Positions 50,361 through 59,326 are shown, numbered from the stretch's first letter. The stretch is DNA of 64,000 bases from an uncultured Bacilli bacterium (GCA_934120715.1 CAKOUW010000003.1:49413-113412); one strand, 5' to 3'. The notes: a model not told the origin generated them from the sequence alone. Numbers and translations are program-made.

Positions 50361-51768
50361 CTAATTCACCATCTAAACTCCAAGTCTTAGCCTGAAGAAC
50401 CTTAACATTAACAATCTCACCTAATTGAACTTCCCTAGAAGCTGTAAAGTTAATCAATTTATTTGTATCAGTATATCCAAAATACATATCTTTCTTTTCG
50501 GAATTACCCTCAACTAATACTGGAACAATCTTACCAACAAGCTTATTATTATTTTCTAAAAAGTATTTATTAACAACTTCATTTAATCTTTGAAGTCGCT
50601 CTTCTTTTTCTTCTAAAGGTGTATTATCCTCTAATCTACAAGCAGGCGTTCCATTACGTTTAGAAAATATAAACGTAAACGCATTATCATATTTACACTC
50701 ATTAGCAAGAGACAAAGTTTCTAAAAAATCCTCTTCACTCTCTCCTGGAAAACCTACAATTATATCAGTAGAGATAGCAACATTAGGTACAGTATTCTTA
50801 ATCTTATTAAATAAAGTTAAGTATTCATCTCTAGTATATCTTCTTCCCATAAGTCTTAAAACTCTGCTAGAACCAGATTGAACAGGTAAATGAACACTAG
50901 GCATAATATTATCGTATTTAGCAATAACATCAATCATATTATCTGTAAAATCCCAAGGATGAGAAGTCATAAATCTAACACGAGGAATATCTTTCTTTGC
51001 TATATCCTCAAGTAAATTAGCTAAATTATAATCATCATATAAGTCCTTACCATAAGCATTAACGTTTTGTCCTAATAAAGTAACTTCTTTGTATCCCTCA
51101 TCTACTAAAGAATCAATTTCTCTTAAGATATCTTCTTTTCTTCTACTACGTTCTCCACCCCTAGTATAAGGAACAATACAATAAGTACAAAACTTGTTGC
51201 AACCATAAATAATATTAACGTATGCTTTAAACTTATTAGCTCTAACTACCGGAAGACCTTCAATTAAGTCTCCCTCTTCAGAAAAGACCTCTATTTGCTG
51301 TTTATTCTCAGTAATTGCCCTATCTATAATCTCAGGTAATTGAAATAAATTATGAGTACCAAAAACAAAATTAACCCATTTATACTTTTCCAGTATCTCA
51401 TTAACAACTTTAACCTCTTGAGCCATACAACCACAAAGCCCAATAATCAAATCTTTGTTCTTAGTCTTTAAATGTTTAAGCCTTCCTAACATTCCAAAAG
51501 CTTTATTATGTGCATTTTCTCTAATAGAGCAAGTATTTAATAATACAAGATCAGCATCTTCATAAGAATCAACTTTAGAAAAACCAAGAAACTCAAGTAA
51601 AGCAGCAATATTTTCACTATCATGTTCATTCATTTGACAACCATATGTCTTTAAAAAATAAGTTTTTCCCCTATATTTATCTTTATAATCATCATTAACT
51701 GTAAATTCAATTCTCTTATAATCCTTAAAACTACGCTTTCTAGCATCAGTAAAATCAGGTAAATGCAT
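50353..51768 (-). CDS. miaB: tRNA 2-methylthio-N6-isopentenyladenosine-37 synthase
   Basis: 471 residues. N-terminal MTTase domain with TYGCQMNEHDSE, NTCSIRENA and GCMAQ cysteines, radical SAM motif CNKFCTYC, and a C-terminal TRAM domain. It adds the methylthio group to A37 in tRNAs reading UNN codons. First gene of the miaB-ricA unit. Confidence 0.97.
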   Translation of the reverse strand: MHLPDFTDARKRSFKDYKRIEFTVNDDYKDKYRGKTYFLKTYGCQMNEHDSENIAALLEFLGFSKVDSYEDADLVLLNTCSIRENAHNKAFGMLGRLKHLKTKNKDLIIGLCGCMAQEVKVVNEILEKYKWVNFVFGTHNLFQLPEIIDRAITENKQQIEVFSEEGDLIEGLPVVRANKFKAYVNIIYGCNKFCTYCIVPYTRGGERSRRKEDILREIDSLVDEGYKEVTLLGQNVNAYGKDLYDDYNLANLLEDIAKKDIPRVRFMTSHPWDFTDNMIDVIAKYDNIMPSVHLPVQSGSSRVLRLMGRRYTRDEYLTLFNKIKNTVPNVAISTDIIVGFPGESEEDFLETLSLANECKYDNAFTFIFSKRNGTPACRLEDNTPLEEKEERLQRLNEVVNKYFLENNNKLVGKIVPVLVEGNSEKKDMYFGYTDTNKLINFTASREVQLGEIVNVKVLQAKTWSLDGELVE

Positions 51769-51822
51769 AATACCACTTCCATTCCTAAATAATAATAACT
51801 TATTAGAAAGAAAAAAGCAAAT

Positions 51823-51846
51823 AAAAAAGACAACTATACAGTTGCC
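51823..51846 (-). terminator. Terminator of the ankyrin-like gene
   Basis: GGCAACT/AGTTGTC stem, GTAT loop and TTTTTT on the minus strand; it overlaps the stop codon. Confidence 0.9.
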
Positions 51847-52526
51847 TCAACTAATGTTGAATTAATAATTCCCTCTAATATAGAAAAACTATTAGACATA
51901 ATTTCTCTTTTAATATTATCCATATTTTCTCTAATACTATCTATTAATTTTCTCATACTAGGAACAAGTTCCTTTTTAGCCAAATTACTAACAATAATTT
52001 CTAAATTATTAAGCTTTGAGTACTTACCATAACTAGAATTATTTAAACAAACACGACAAAGTCTTTTAAAAGATATAACATCTATATCATTAAATCTTCT
52101 ATCTTTTAAAACCTTAAATGCTGTACATATATAATCATGATTAATAGCTCTATCAAACATAGTTTCACCCTTATTATTTCTAATATTAGGTATATAGTTT
52201 TTCTTCTTAACTAAATCAGAAACTATTCTTAAAGCCATTACTGAATTATCAAGAGCAAGTATGTGACCAAATGTATCACCATCTTCATTTTGATGGTTAA
52301 CATCCCAATTCTTCTTCTTTATTAGTTTTAGTACTAAATCATATTGTCTAGCTTTTAAAAGTCTTAAAACAACATCATTACCTACACTATCACACATATT
52401 TACATCTATATTATTTTCATCTATTAACTTATCAATAACATCATAATATCCATGTTTTATAAGTTGAAAAATTAAAGTTGGATCTTCTAAATATGCGCTA
52501 TACGCTCGATCCTCATCATTAAACAT
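51834..52526 (-). CDS. Ankyrin-repeat-like protein
   Basis: 230 residues from MFNDEDRAYSAYLEDP. ATG 52526 follows GAGGTG; the in-frame TTG at 52589 is really the -35 TTGACA of the promoter. Three to four ~33-residue helical repeats of ankyrin type (HGYYDVIDKLIDENNIDVN; NHQNEDGDTFGHILALDN; NIRNNKGETMFDRAINHDY). It is a protein-binding scaffold; partner unknown. Between miaB and a small ORF. Confidence 0.75.
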   Translation of the reverse strand: MFNDEDRAYSAYLEDPTLIFQLIKHGYYDVIDKLIDENNIDVNMCDSVGNDVVLRLLKARQYDLVLKLIKKKNWDVNHQNEDGDTFGHILALDNSVMALRIVSDLVKKKNYIPNIRNNKGETMFDRAINHDYICTAFKVLKDRRFNDIDVISFKRLCRVCLNNSSYGKYSKLNNLEIIVSNLAKKELVPSMRKLIDSIRENMDNIKREIMSNSFSILEGIINSTLVEATV

Positions 52527-52560
52527 CCTTAACACCTCTTCATTTATGTGACATTTACAT

Positions 52561-52589
52561 ATTCTAACAGATTTTTCCCTTTGTGTCAA
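52561..52589 (-). promoter_or_regulatory. Strong sigma-A promoter of the ankyrin-like gene
   Basis: TTGACA (52584-52589), 17-base spacer, TGTTAGAAT extended -10 (TAGAAT at 52561-52566). It decides the start of the downstream gene. Confidence 0.85.
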
Positions 52590-52645
52590 ATTAACACCTC
52601 CAAAGACTTCTAATCTTATTATGCTAGAATACATATTTTCTTATA

Positions 52646-52678
52646 CAAAAAGAAGAGTATTTACTTATTTTTACTCTT
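52646..52678 (-). terminator. Terminator ahead of the ankyrin-like promoter
   Basis: AAGAGTA/TACTCTT stem with a 12-base loop followed by CTTTTTG on the minus strand; it overlaps the 3' end of the small ORF 52661-52786. Confidence 0.6.
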
Positions 52679-52786
52679 CGAAACAACTTCTATTAGAAGC
52701 TTCTTCTTTTTTGAATTAGCATCTATATTTATGTTATATTTACCTGATTTCTTAGCTAACAAATTAATTTTTTCTAATGATTCCAT
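52661..52786 (-). CDS. 41-residue Lys-rich small protein
   Basis: ATG 52786 behind GGTGAT; MESLEKINLLAKKSGKY then NINIDANSKKKKLLIEVV. Highly basic, no membrane segment. It follows the TetR-like fragment by 30 bases and is ended by the terminator, so it is probably translated. Function unknown. Confidence 0.5.
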   Translation of the reverse strand: MESLEKINLLAKKSGKYNINIDANSKKKKLLIEVVSKSKNK

Positions 52787-52815
52787 CCTATCACCATTAA
52801 TAGTATGGCTAATAA

Positions 52816-53244
52816 TCAATTAGTTAAACTAAAAACTATTATATCAATAATATTTTTCTTCATAACATCATAATCTAAAAATTCATGTTTATGATAAACA
52901 ACTTCATGACAGTAGTTATCAATTAACCCATAAATTATATGTGTTTTTTCTTCTACATTTTTAATTTTAAAACCATTATCAATAAGTATATTAGCAATCC
53001 TCTCACTCGCAAGAAGTTCTCTCTCATGAAATATTGCCGCAATATCCTGATTCAAATAACTCATAGCCATCAATTCTTCATGAGCCTGCCTACTAATTGT
53101 ATGTAACATAATAAATTTATCTATCATTTTACTTAAAACTGCATCTAAGTTATTAAAATCAAATTGTTTTGCTTCAAATACACTTATCATAGGAAACATA
53201 ATCTTATCCGAATAATCCTTAACTCCAGCTATAAAAAACAACAA
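52816..53244 (-). CDS. TetR-type ligand-binding domain lacking the DNA-binding part
   Basis: Up to 142 residues from a TTG with no ribosome site. The helical sequence ending GLIDNYCHEVVYHKHEFLDYDVMKKNIIDII resembles the C-terminal domain of TetR/AcrR regulators. The N-terminal helix-turn-helix is absent: the frame begins inside the end of the HAD gene. Either a truncated regulator or a domain now made on its own through coupling. Confidence 0.5.
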   Translation of the reverse strand: MLFFIAGVKDYSDKIMFPMISVFEAKQFDFNNLDAVLSKMIDKFIMLHTISRQAHEELMAMSYLNQDIAAIFHERELLASERIANILIDNGFKIKNVEEKTHIIYGLIDNYCHEVVYHKHEFLDYDVMKKNIIDIIVFSLTN

Positions 53245-53822
53245 AAAAGATTAAAATTAATTAATCTTTTATCAATGATCCATCTCATAACCTTATTTTT
53301 CTTAACAAAGTAACTCTCTTCAGCAATCTCAGCTAAAAATATATCTGTTTTTGAATCACTATAAAATTTTCTTATCTTCACACCAGAATATTTTTTCTTA
53401 AACTGCCTAAGTTTTTCATCACCATAAAAGTTTTTAATGTATTCTCCTGTTTTTAAATTAACAGGTGATGATAAACTATTTATATTAAGTCTCATACAAG
53501 CTTCACCTACTAAAAAATCTGGTGATGCTGAAATTACTAAGTCACTTTTTTCTTTTTTCTCTAAATACCACTTCTTTATTTTAGAAATTTTAATATCCCA
53601 AAAAAGGTCAATTTCTTTTTCTAAATCTACTTCACTTATCATTTTAAAAAAAGAACTTTTTAATTTGGAAGCGTCAATAATTCCAAATAAATACTTAATA
53701 CAAGAAACAAATGCACCTGGATAATATTTAAGAAGTTTAAGATGACGCCTAGTTAAAAAAAGAATAAATTCTACACTACAATCACCATTATATATAGTTT
53801 CATCAAAATCATAGACATTCAT
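53229..53822 (-). CDS. HAD-superfamily (IB) phosphatase
   Basis: 197 residues. Motif I YDFDETIYNGD, motif II SASP, a Lys region (GDEKLRQFKKK), and motif III FYSDSKTD complete the HAD active site. Cap helices (residues 25-90) suggest a SerB/PSP-like IB hydrolase acting on a small phosphate ester or polar lipid phosphate. Clear ATAGGTG ribosome site. Its last residues (NLFCCFL) overlap the TetR fragment. Confidence 0.83.
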   Translation of the reverse strand: MNVYDFDETIYNGDCSVEFILFLTRRHLKLLKYYPGAFVSCIKYLFGIIDASKLKSSFFKMISEVDLEKEIDLFWDIKISKIKKWYLEKKEKSDLVISASPDFLVGEACMRLNINSLSSPVNLKTGEYIKNFYGDEKLRQFKKKYSGVKIRKFYSDSKTDIFLAEIAEESYFVKKNKVMRWIIDKRLINFNLFCCFL

Positions 53823-53841
53823 AAATTACACCTATCAAAAG

Positions 53842-53864
53842 AAAAAAGAGCCTAGGCCCTCTTT
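53842..53864 (-). terminator. Terminator of serS
   Basis: AAAGAG/CTCTTT stem around a GC-rich loop and a T run on the minus strand; it overlaps the serS stop. Confidence 0.8.
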
Positions 53865-55138
53865 CCAATAACTTCTAATCCACCCATATAAGGTCTTAAT
53901 GCTTTAGGTATTCTTATACTTCCATCCTCATTATAATTATTTTCTAAGAAAGCAATCAAACCTCTTGGTGTAGCTAAAACGGTATTATTTAATGTTGAAA
54001 GTAAATAATTACCTTTATCTCCCTTAGCTCTAATACCAAGTCTTCTAGCTTGAGCATCACCCAAAGTTGAACAAGAACCAACCTCAAAATATTTCTTTTG
54101 TCTTGGACTCCAAGCTTCAACATCACATGATTTAACTTTTAAGTCAGCTAAATCACCACTACAACATTCAAGTGTTCTAACCGGAATATCAAGACTTCTA
54201 AAGAATTCAACTGTATAACTCCACATTTTATTATACCAATCCATTGCTTCTTCTGGTTTACATAAAACTACCATTTCTTGTTTTTCAAATTGATGAACTC
54301 TGTAAAGCCCTCTTTCCTCTAAACCATGTGCTCCTACTTCTTTTCTAAAGCAAGGAGAATAAGATGTTAAAGTTATAGGCAATTCACTTTCCTTAACAAG
54401 TTGTCCCTTAAATCTACCAATCATAGAATGCTCAGATGTTCCAATTAAATATAAATCCTCATTCTCTATTTTATACATCATAGCATCCATCTCATCAAAA
54501 CTCATAACTCCATTAACAACATCACTACGAATCATAAAAGGTGGTACACAATAAGTAAAACCTTTATTAATCATAAAATCTCTTGCATAAGAAAGCATAG
54601 CAGAATGAAGTCTAGCTATATCACCCATTAAATAATAGAAACCATTACCACTAGTTCTACCAGCTGATTCTTTATCAAGTCCCATTAAACTATCACAAAT
54701 ATCTGCATGATATGGAATTTCATAATCAGGTACAATAGGATCTCCAAATTTCTCAATTTCAACATTTTCGCTATCATCCTTACCTATAGGTACAGAATCA
54801 TCAATTATATTAGGAATTACCATCATTTTACTCTTTAAAACTTCTGATAAATCATTCTCTTCTTTTTCTATTTCAACTAACTTATCATTAATAGAAACAA
54901 CCTCACGTTTTTTCTCATTAGCTTCATCTGTCTTTTTTTCTCTAAATAAAAGACCAATCTCATCACTTATACTATTTCTTTCTTTTCTTAAAGAATCCCC
55001 AGTTAACTTCAATTCCCTTATTTTTTTATCAAGATCAATAACTTCATCAACTAATGGAAGTTTAGCATCCTGAAATTTTTTCTTTATATTTTCTTTTACT
55101 TTATCCGGATTTTCTCTAACAAATTTAATATCTAACAT
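53852..55138 (-). CDS. serS: Seryl-tRNA synthetase
   Basis: 428 residues. N-terminal coiled-coil arm (about 30-100), class II motifs TSYSPCFRKEVGAHGLEERGLYR and GTSEHSM, RGLIAFLENN. It charges tRNA-Ser. GAGGAGG ribosome site. Monocistronic by terminators, with no T-box leader in the short upstream gap. Confidence 0.97.
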   Translation of the reverse strand: MLDIKFVRENPDKVKENIKKKFQDAKLPLVDEVIDLDKKIRELKLTGDSLRKERNSISDEIGLLFREKKTDEANEKKREVVSINDKLVEIEKEENDLSEVLKSKMMVIPNIIDDSVPIGKDDSENVEIEKFGDPIVPDYEIPYHADICDSLMGLDKESAGRTSGNGFYYLMGDIARLHSAMLSYARDFMINKGFTYCVPPFMIRSDVVNGVMSFDEMDAMMYKIENEDLYLIGTSEHSMIGRFKGQLVKESELPITLTSYSPCFRKEVGAHGLEERGLYRVHQFEKQEMVVLCKPEEAMDWYNKMWSYTVEFFRSLDIPVRTLECCSGDLADLKVKSCDVEAWSPRQKKYFEVGSCSTLGDAQARRLGIRAKGDKGNYLLSTLNNTVLATPRGLIAFLENNYNEDGSIRIPKALRPYMGGLEVIGKRA

Positions 55139-55182
55139 AAATCCTCCTCTTCAATAATACTATTATAAGACAAAAAATTAAT

Positions 55183-55998
55183 TTAAACAATAAACATAAC
55201 ATTATTTATATAATAGTAATAAGCAAAAATACAACAACTAGCAAGTGTTATTACACATAAATATCTAATTATAAATCTATTTATTTTAAATTCCGACGAT
55301 AAAGCCCTTTCTCTATCTCTATTAAAAACATATTTAACATCTCGATATAAAACCTCAGTATTTAAGGCAATATAAACACATAAAAATGGCATAAAAAGTG
55401 TTGATAAAAACTTATTAGTCTTAAATCTAGCTCCCATATTATAAAATGAAATAAGAAGAAAGACTAAATTAACACCTGGAACAAGCATCAATAAAAAATA
55501 CCAACCATTCCCCATAGTAATATTAAACCACTCATATAAATTATAAATAGGGATAAAAGGAGCATACCATTTTTTATTAGCTTTCATATAAAGAAATTGT
55601 ACAGACAAGATAAAAGTCCATAAATAAGTTATTAATAAAAATGAAAGAACTAATTTACAATTATTATCCATTGGTAGATTAAGATTTAATAAACTAGCTC
55701 TATATGAGTATAAAAAGTATAATGATACAAAATATATTATAAAGTTAATTATTAAACAAATAGTTCTATTTCCAGCATGATCAGCAAAGAAAATATTAGA
55801 GCTATTACCTCCAGAAATAAATCTATTGTTAGATAATAAACTCTCACTCTCTTCTTTTCTAGCTACCTCAGCATATTTTCCCATTGTATCATTATCTCTA
55901 TTCAAAAAATTAATATGTCCACATTTAATACAACATCTTTGATCAGCCCTCATTTTACTGCCACATTTTTCACAATAAATAAACTCTTCTTGTTTCAC
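55183..55998 (-). CDS. Zinc-ribbon polytopic membrane protein (DUF5684-like)
   Basis: 271 residues from a GTG start after GAGGTG. Zinc ribbon CEKCGSKMRADQRCCIKCG (9-27), a polar linker, then about five membrane helices; YAPFIPIYNLYEWFNITMGNGWYFLLM is close to the conserved core of DUF5684 proteins. Unknown function; same build as the zinc-ribbon proteins at 38-45 kb. Confidence 0.7.
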   Translation of the reverse strand: MKQEEFIYCEKCGSKMRADQRCCIKCGHINFLNRDNDTMGKYAEVARKEESESLLSNNRFISGGNSSNIFFADHAGNRTICLIINFIIYFVSLYFLYSYRASLLNLNLPMDNNCKLVLSFLLITYLWTFILSVQFLYMKANKKWYAPFIPIYNLYEWFNITMGNGWYFLLMLVPGVNLVFLLISFYNMGARFKTNKFLSTLFMPFLCVYIALNTEVLYRDVKYVFNRDRERALSSEFKINRFIIRYLCVITLASCCIFAYYYYINNVMFIV

Positions 55999-56047
55999 TA
56001 TATTATCACCTCATATCATTTATCTCCAGTCTACCATAAAAAGAGGT

Positions 56048-56073
56048 AAAAAAAAAGAGACTATTTAGCCTCT
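56048..56073 (-). terminator. Terminator of spoVS
   Basis: AGAGGCT/AGTCTCT stem, AAAT loop, nine T; the spoVS stop is inside. Confidence 0.85.
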
Positions 56074-56321
56074 ATAATTAATTTAATTGCCGTTCTCTCC
56101 TCGCCATCAATAGCAATATCTTGAAAAGCCGGAATACATACCAAGTTTTTACCACTTGGAGCAACAAATCCCCTAGCTATTGCTACTGCCTTAATTGCTT
56201 GATTTAGTGCCCCAGCACCAACAGCCTGTATTTCGACAGAACCTTTTTCTCTAAATACGTTAGCAAGAGCTCCTGCTACACTGTTTGGATTAGACTTACT
56301 ACTTACTTTAAGTATTTCCAT
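56061..56321 (-). CDS. spoVS: Stage V sporulation protein S
   Basis: 86 residues from MEILKVSSKSNPNSVAGALA, the exact family length. ATG 56321 after GAGGAA. VEIQAVGAGALNQAIKAVAIARGF is the nucleic-acid-binding Alba-like core. SpoVS promotes spore maturation and affects septation. Extra upstream frame to 56381 has no ribosome site. Confidence 0.97.
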   Translation of the reverse strand: MEILKVSSKSNPNSVAGALANVFREKGSVEIQAVGAGALNQAIKAVAIARGFVAPSGKNLVCIPAFQDIAIDGEERTAIKLIIEAK

Positions 56322-56387
56322 ATATATTAATTCCTCTCTTTCTATACAATATAGTATGAAAGAAATTAAAAGATATGACACAATTGA

Positions 56388-57356
56388 CTACTTTTTAATA
56401 TATTTAGAAATCTCCTCCGTAACAACTTCATAGCCTTCATCTGACAAATGAAGACCCTCTTTAGTATAATCAAGTTTTAAGTTACCTTCATCATCTGCTA
56501 ATTTAGAATATAAATCTATATATGTAATTTTTTTCTCATCACAAAGTTGCTTCAATTTCTTATTTGTTTCAACAACGCGATCATTATCTCTAATTGAAAC
56601 CATTGATAAAGATATTTTCTCATTATCTGTTTTATTAACAGGATAAATTGACTCCAAATAGATCTTTGCATAAGGTCTATTTTCCATTATAAGTTCAATG
56701 ATTTTTTTAATATTATCAACAATTTCATCATCCGTTCTATCATCTAAATAATCATTAATACCAATAAGTAAGAATACCTTAGATGGATTATATCTATATA
56801 CTCTATTTTTCATATCATCTAAAATATCAGTAGTTTTATTTCCACTAATCCCACTATTAACAACAGGTAAGCCTTCATAATACTTATCTAAATCATAAAA
56901 ATCTGTAATTGAATCACCTAAAAATAAATAATTATCATCAATTACTTTCTCTTCAATTGTTTTTGTAACTACTTTTTCCTTATACTTCACTTTTTTTAAA
57001 TCATTATATTTTACAAAAAGATAACATAATAGAATAATCATAACCAAAAGAATCATAACTAAAAATACCACTCCTGTATTTTTCTTTGGCTCATCAACTG
57101 CTTTATTATCAGCAGCAGCCAATTTCTTTCTAGCAGTTTTTCTTTCTTTTTCCTCAACAAAACTAACATCTAAATTTTCTATTGAATCAAGTGCTCCACC
57201 AAAATCAAATTGTTGTTGCTTAGTTACTGAATAATCTTGATCTAAAGACCTTGTCTTTCTACTATAATTACTAACTGTAGTTTTTTTATTATTATAATTC
57301 TTACTATAACTATCAGTTCGTCTACTATTATATTTTGTATTCTTTTTATTCGCCAT
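56388..57356 (-). CDS. Membrane-anchored SGNH/GDSL hydrolase
   Basis: 322 residues. A basic Lys/Asn/Ser disordered start (~95 residues), membrane helix about 97-118 (VVFLVMILLVMIILLCYLFV), then an outside SGNH domain: block I FLGDSITDF (Ser), block II VVNSGISGN, block III GINDY and block V KEGLHLSDEG (Asp/His). All catalytic residues present. It likely removes acetyl or acyl groups from wall glycans or lipids. Confidence 0.9.
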   Translation of the reverse strand: MANKKNTKYNSRRTDSYSKNYNNKKTTVSNYSRKTRSLDQDYSVTKQQQFDFGGALDSIENLDVSFVEEKERKTARKKLAAADNKAVDEPKKNTGVVFLVMILLVMIILLCYLFVKYNDLKKVKYKEKVVTKTIEEKVIDDNYLFLGDSITDFYDLDKYYEGLPVVNSGISGNKTTDILDDMKNRVYRYNPSKVFLLIGINDYLDDRTDDEIVDNIKKIIELIMENRPYAKIYLESIYPVNKTDNEKISLSMVSIRDNDRVVETNKKLKQLCDEKKITYIDLYSKLADDEGNLKLDYTKEGLHLSDEGYEVVTEEISKYIKK

Positions 57357-57374
57357 ATTTATCCCTCTCGACCC

Positions 57375-57383
57375 ATTATAACA
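57375..57383 (-). promoter_or_regulatory. Extended -10 promoter of the SGNH gene
   Basis: TGTTATAAT just ahead of the AGAGGG ribosome site; the -35 is poor. Confidence 0.6.
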
Positions 57384-57413
57384 CAGAGTCTAAATGGAAA
57401 AAAAGAACTAATC

Positions 57414-57441
57414 AAAAAAAAGACTTTACAACTGTAAAGTC
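57414..57441 (-). terminator. Terminator of the ABC exporter gene
   Basis: Perfect GACTTTACA/TGTAAAGTC stem and eight T, immediately after the stop. Confidence 0.9.
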
Positions 57442-59172
57442 CTATGAATTTGAAGATTCAGATTGATATAAATTTTTATAAATACTACATGTTTTTAATA
57501 ATTCATCATGTCTACCAGATGCCACAACCCTACCACCATCAACTACATGAATAACATCAGCATCAATAATAGTAGAAAGCCTGTGAGCAACTATTATAAC
57601 TGTATGATTATTCACAAGACTATCTATAGCCCTTTTAATATACTCTTGTGAATTATTATCTAAAGCTGAAGTAGCTTCATCAAACAAAATAATTTTACTA
57701 TTTTTAGATAAAGTTCTTGCAATTGATAAACGTTGTTTTTGACCACCTGATAAATTAACCCCACCTTCACCTAATACCGTTTTATAATTATCAGGTAAAG
57801 ACATAATATAATCATCTAAATAAGCCAATTTACAATATTTTCTAATTTCCTTAATATTTATTTTATTATTAATTAATTTAAAGTTTTCCTCTATTGTCCT
57901 ATTAAATATAAAAGGCTCTTGCCTAATAATTGATATATGTTGTCTTAACTGTTCTTCGGTTAAATCTTCAATATTTATACCATCTATTAAAATTTCTCCG
58001 TCATTAGCATCAAATATTCTTGTTAATAAGTTAAATAAGGTTGACTTACCCTGTCCACTCTTACCTACTATAGCAATCTTTTTATTTGGACTAAGTTTTA
58101 AACAAAAATCATTTAATGTATTACCCTCATTCGGATATGAAAAAAATACATTCTTAAATTCAATTTCACCCTTAATATTCTTAATTTTCTTATTTCCAAA
58201 TGCCTCATCATCATATAGTCTATTCTCAAGAATTTCATTAACTCTTCCTAAAGATACCACAACTTTTTGATAAGTCTGTGTTAAATCATTAATATCTTCA
58301 ATTAACCACATATAACGATAAATATAATAAGTCATAGAAACAAAGAAAGTAAGATTAATCATCTTATAATATAATAAAATAACACACGTAATAAAAGTTC
58401 CAACTTCTAAAATAGATTTTAAAAAACGTATTCTAATATTAAAAGATTTTTGTATATCAATTTCTTCTTTTGATTTAGCATAAATATCCTTCATTATATT
58501 AATTATATTATTTAATAAATTATTTTTAATTCCTAAAGTCTTAATCTCTCTTATACCCCTAATTGATTCATTCGTTAAAGATGTAAATCTATCTTGACCT
58601 ATTTTTCGCTCTTTATGCACTTGTTTTAATAATGGATTATATTTTTTTAATAAAAAGTATAAAATTACTAAAAAAACTAAAATCTCAATACCAACTATCC
58701 ATGAGTTCATAAGTACATAGATCATTATTATTACTGATCCAATTATAGACGAAAAAGTTTTTAACAATCTACCAAAAGAAAATGATAATGAATCAGCATC
58801 ATGAATAATACGATTGACTATCTCACCTGATGATTTTTCTTCATATGCAACAGCCGGTAAATCAAGAGCTTTTTTATATGTAAAAAAGCCTAACTTCCTA
58901 GTTAAAATACTTTCAACTTTATAAAGTATTGAATTAGCATAATGAATAAATACCCCATCAAATGTAATTTCTATAAGAAAATATATTCCTAGAAACAATA
59001 TAGCATGATACAAATCTAAAACAGTTATCGCCTCTACTGCTGCACCATTTAAATATCCTGTTGCGATAGTAGAAATTCCTGATAGAAATATAATTATACT
59101 AGCAAAAATTAATTTACCCTTTTCTTCTTTAACAAACCTCAACAGAGGTTTAAATTCTTTTAAACTATTCAT
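57442..59172 (-). CDS. ABC exporter (fused membrane and ATPase domains)
   Basis: 576 residues from MNSLKEFKPLL (ATG 59172 after GGAGG). Six-helix exporter domain (about 15-310) and nucleotide-binding domain with GKSGQGKSTLF, Q-loop IIRQEPFIF, signature LSGGQKQRLS, FDEATSAL and switch His (AHRL). No C39 peptidase domain at the N-terminus. A half-transporter, expected to homodimerise. Directly behind the terminator at 59183 and a 32-residue peptide gene, so cargo may be that peptide (inference). Confidence 0.94.
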   Translation of the reverse strand: MNSLKEFKPLLRFVKEEKGKLIFASIIIFLSGISTIATGYLNGAAVEAITVLDLYHAILFLGIYFLIEITFDGVFIHYANSILYKVESILTRKLGFFTYKKALDLPAVAYEEKSSGEIVNRIIHDADSLSFSFGRLLKTFSSIIGSVIIMIYVLMNSWIVGIEILVFLVILYFLLKKYNPLLKQVHKERKIGQDRFTSLTNESIRGIREIKTLGIKNNLLNNIINIMKDIYAKSKEEIDIQKSFNIRIRFLKSILEVGTFITCVILLYYKMINLTFFVSMTYYIYRYMWLIEDINDLTQTYQKVVVSLGRVNEILENRLYDDEAFGNKKIKNIKGEIEFKNVFFSYPNEGNTLNDFCLKLSPNKKIAIVGKSGQGKSTLFNLLTRIFDANDGEILIDGINIEDLTEEQLRQHISIIRQEPFIFNRTIEENFKLINNKINIKEIRKYCKLAYLDDYIMSLPDNYKTVLGEGGVNLSGGQKQRLSIARTLSKNSKIILFDEATSALDNNSQEYIKRAIDSLVNNHTVIIVAHRLSTIIDADVIHVVDGGRVVASGRHDELLKTCSIYKNLYQSESSNS

Positions 59173-59182
59173 ATAAACCTCC

Positions 59183-59213
59183 AAAAAAAGACTACTAATT
59201 AATATTAGTAGTC
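59183..59213 (-). terminator. Terminator/attenuator between peptide gene and ABC exporter
   Basis: Perfect 10-base stem GACTACTAAT/ATTAGTAGTC with TAAT loop and seven T, directly followed by the GGAGG of the ABC gene. It sits inside the likely operon, so it may limit exporter expression. Confidence 0.87.
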
Positions 59214-59227
59214 ATACTTAAAAAACG

Positions 59228-59326
59228 TTACTTAAGAGTAGAAAAACAAAGAAGCTCTCCTACTACAGTACTAACTACTAAACAACTTAAATTATTAAAA
59301 ATATCAAAAACAGCATTATTCTTCAT
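59228..59326 (-). CDS. 32-residue Cys-containing peptide
   Basis: ATG 59326 with AAAGGAGTGG upstream; begins MKNNAVFDIFNNLSC and ends GELLCFSTLK. Short amphipathic start and two Cys residues 13 apart; size and GE near the C-terminal Cys recall peptide pheromone or bacteriocin precursors (AgrD-like leaders), but no family match is certain. Upstream of an ABC exporter across a terminator. Could instead be a regulatory leader peptide. Confidence 0.55.
   Translation of the reverse strand: MKNNAVFDIFNNLSCLVVSTVVGELLCFSTLK

Noticed and set aside
52527..52634. Longer N-terminus of the ankyrin-like gene (start at 52589 or 52634)
   Set aside because: This stretch holds TTGACA-17-TAGAAT, a strong promoter, so it lies before the transcript start; the ATG at 52526 has its own GAGGTG.
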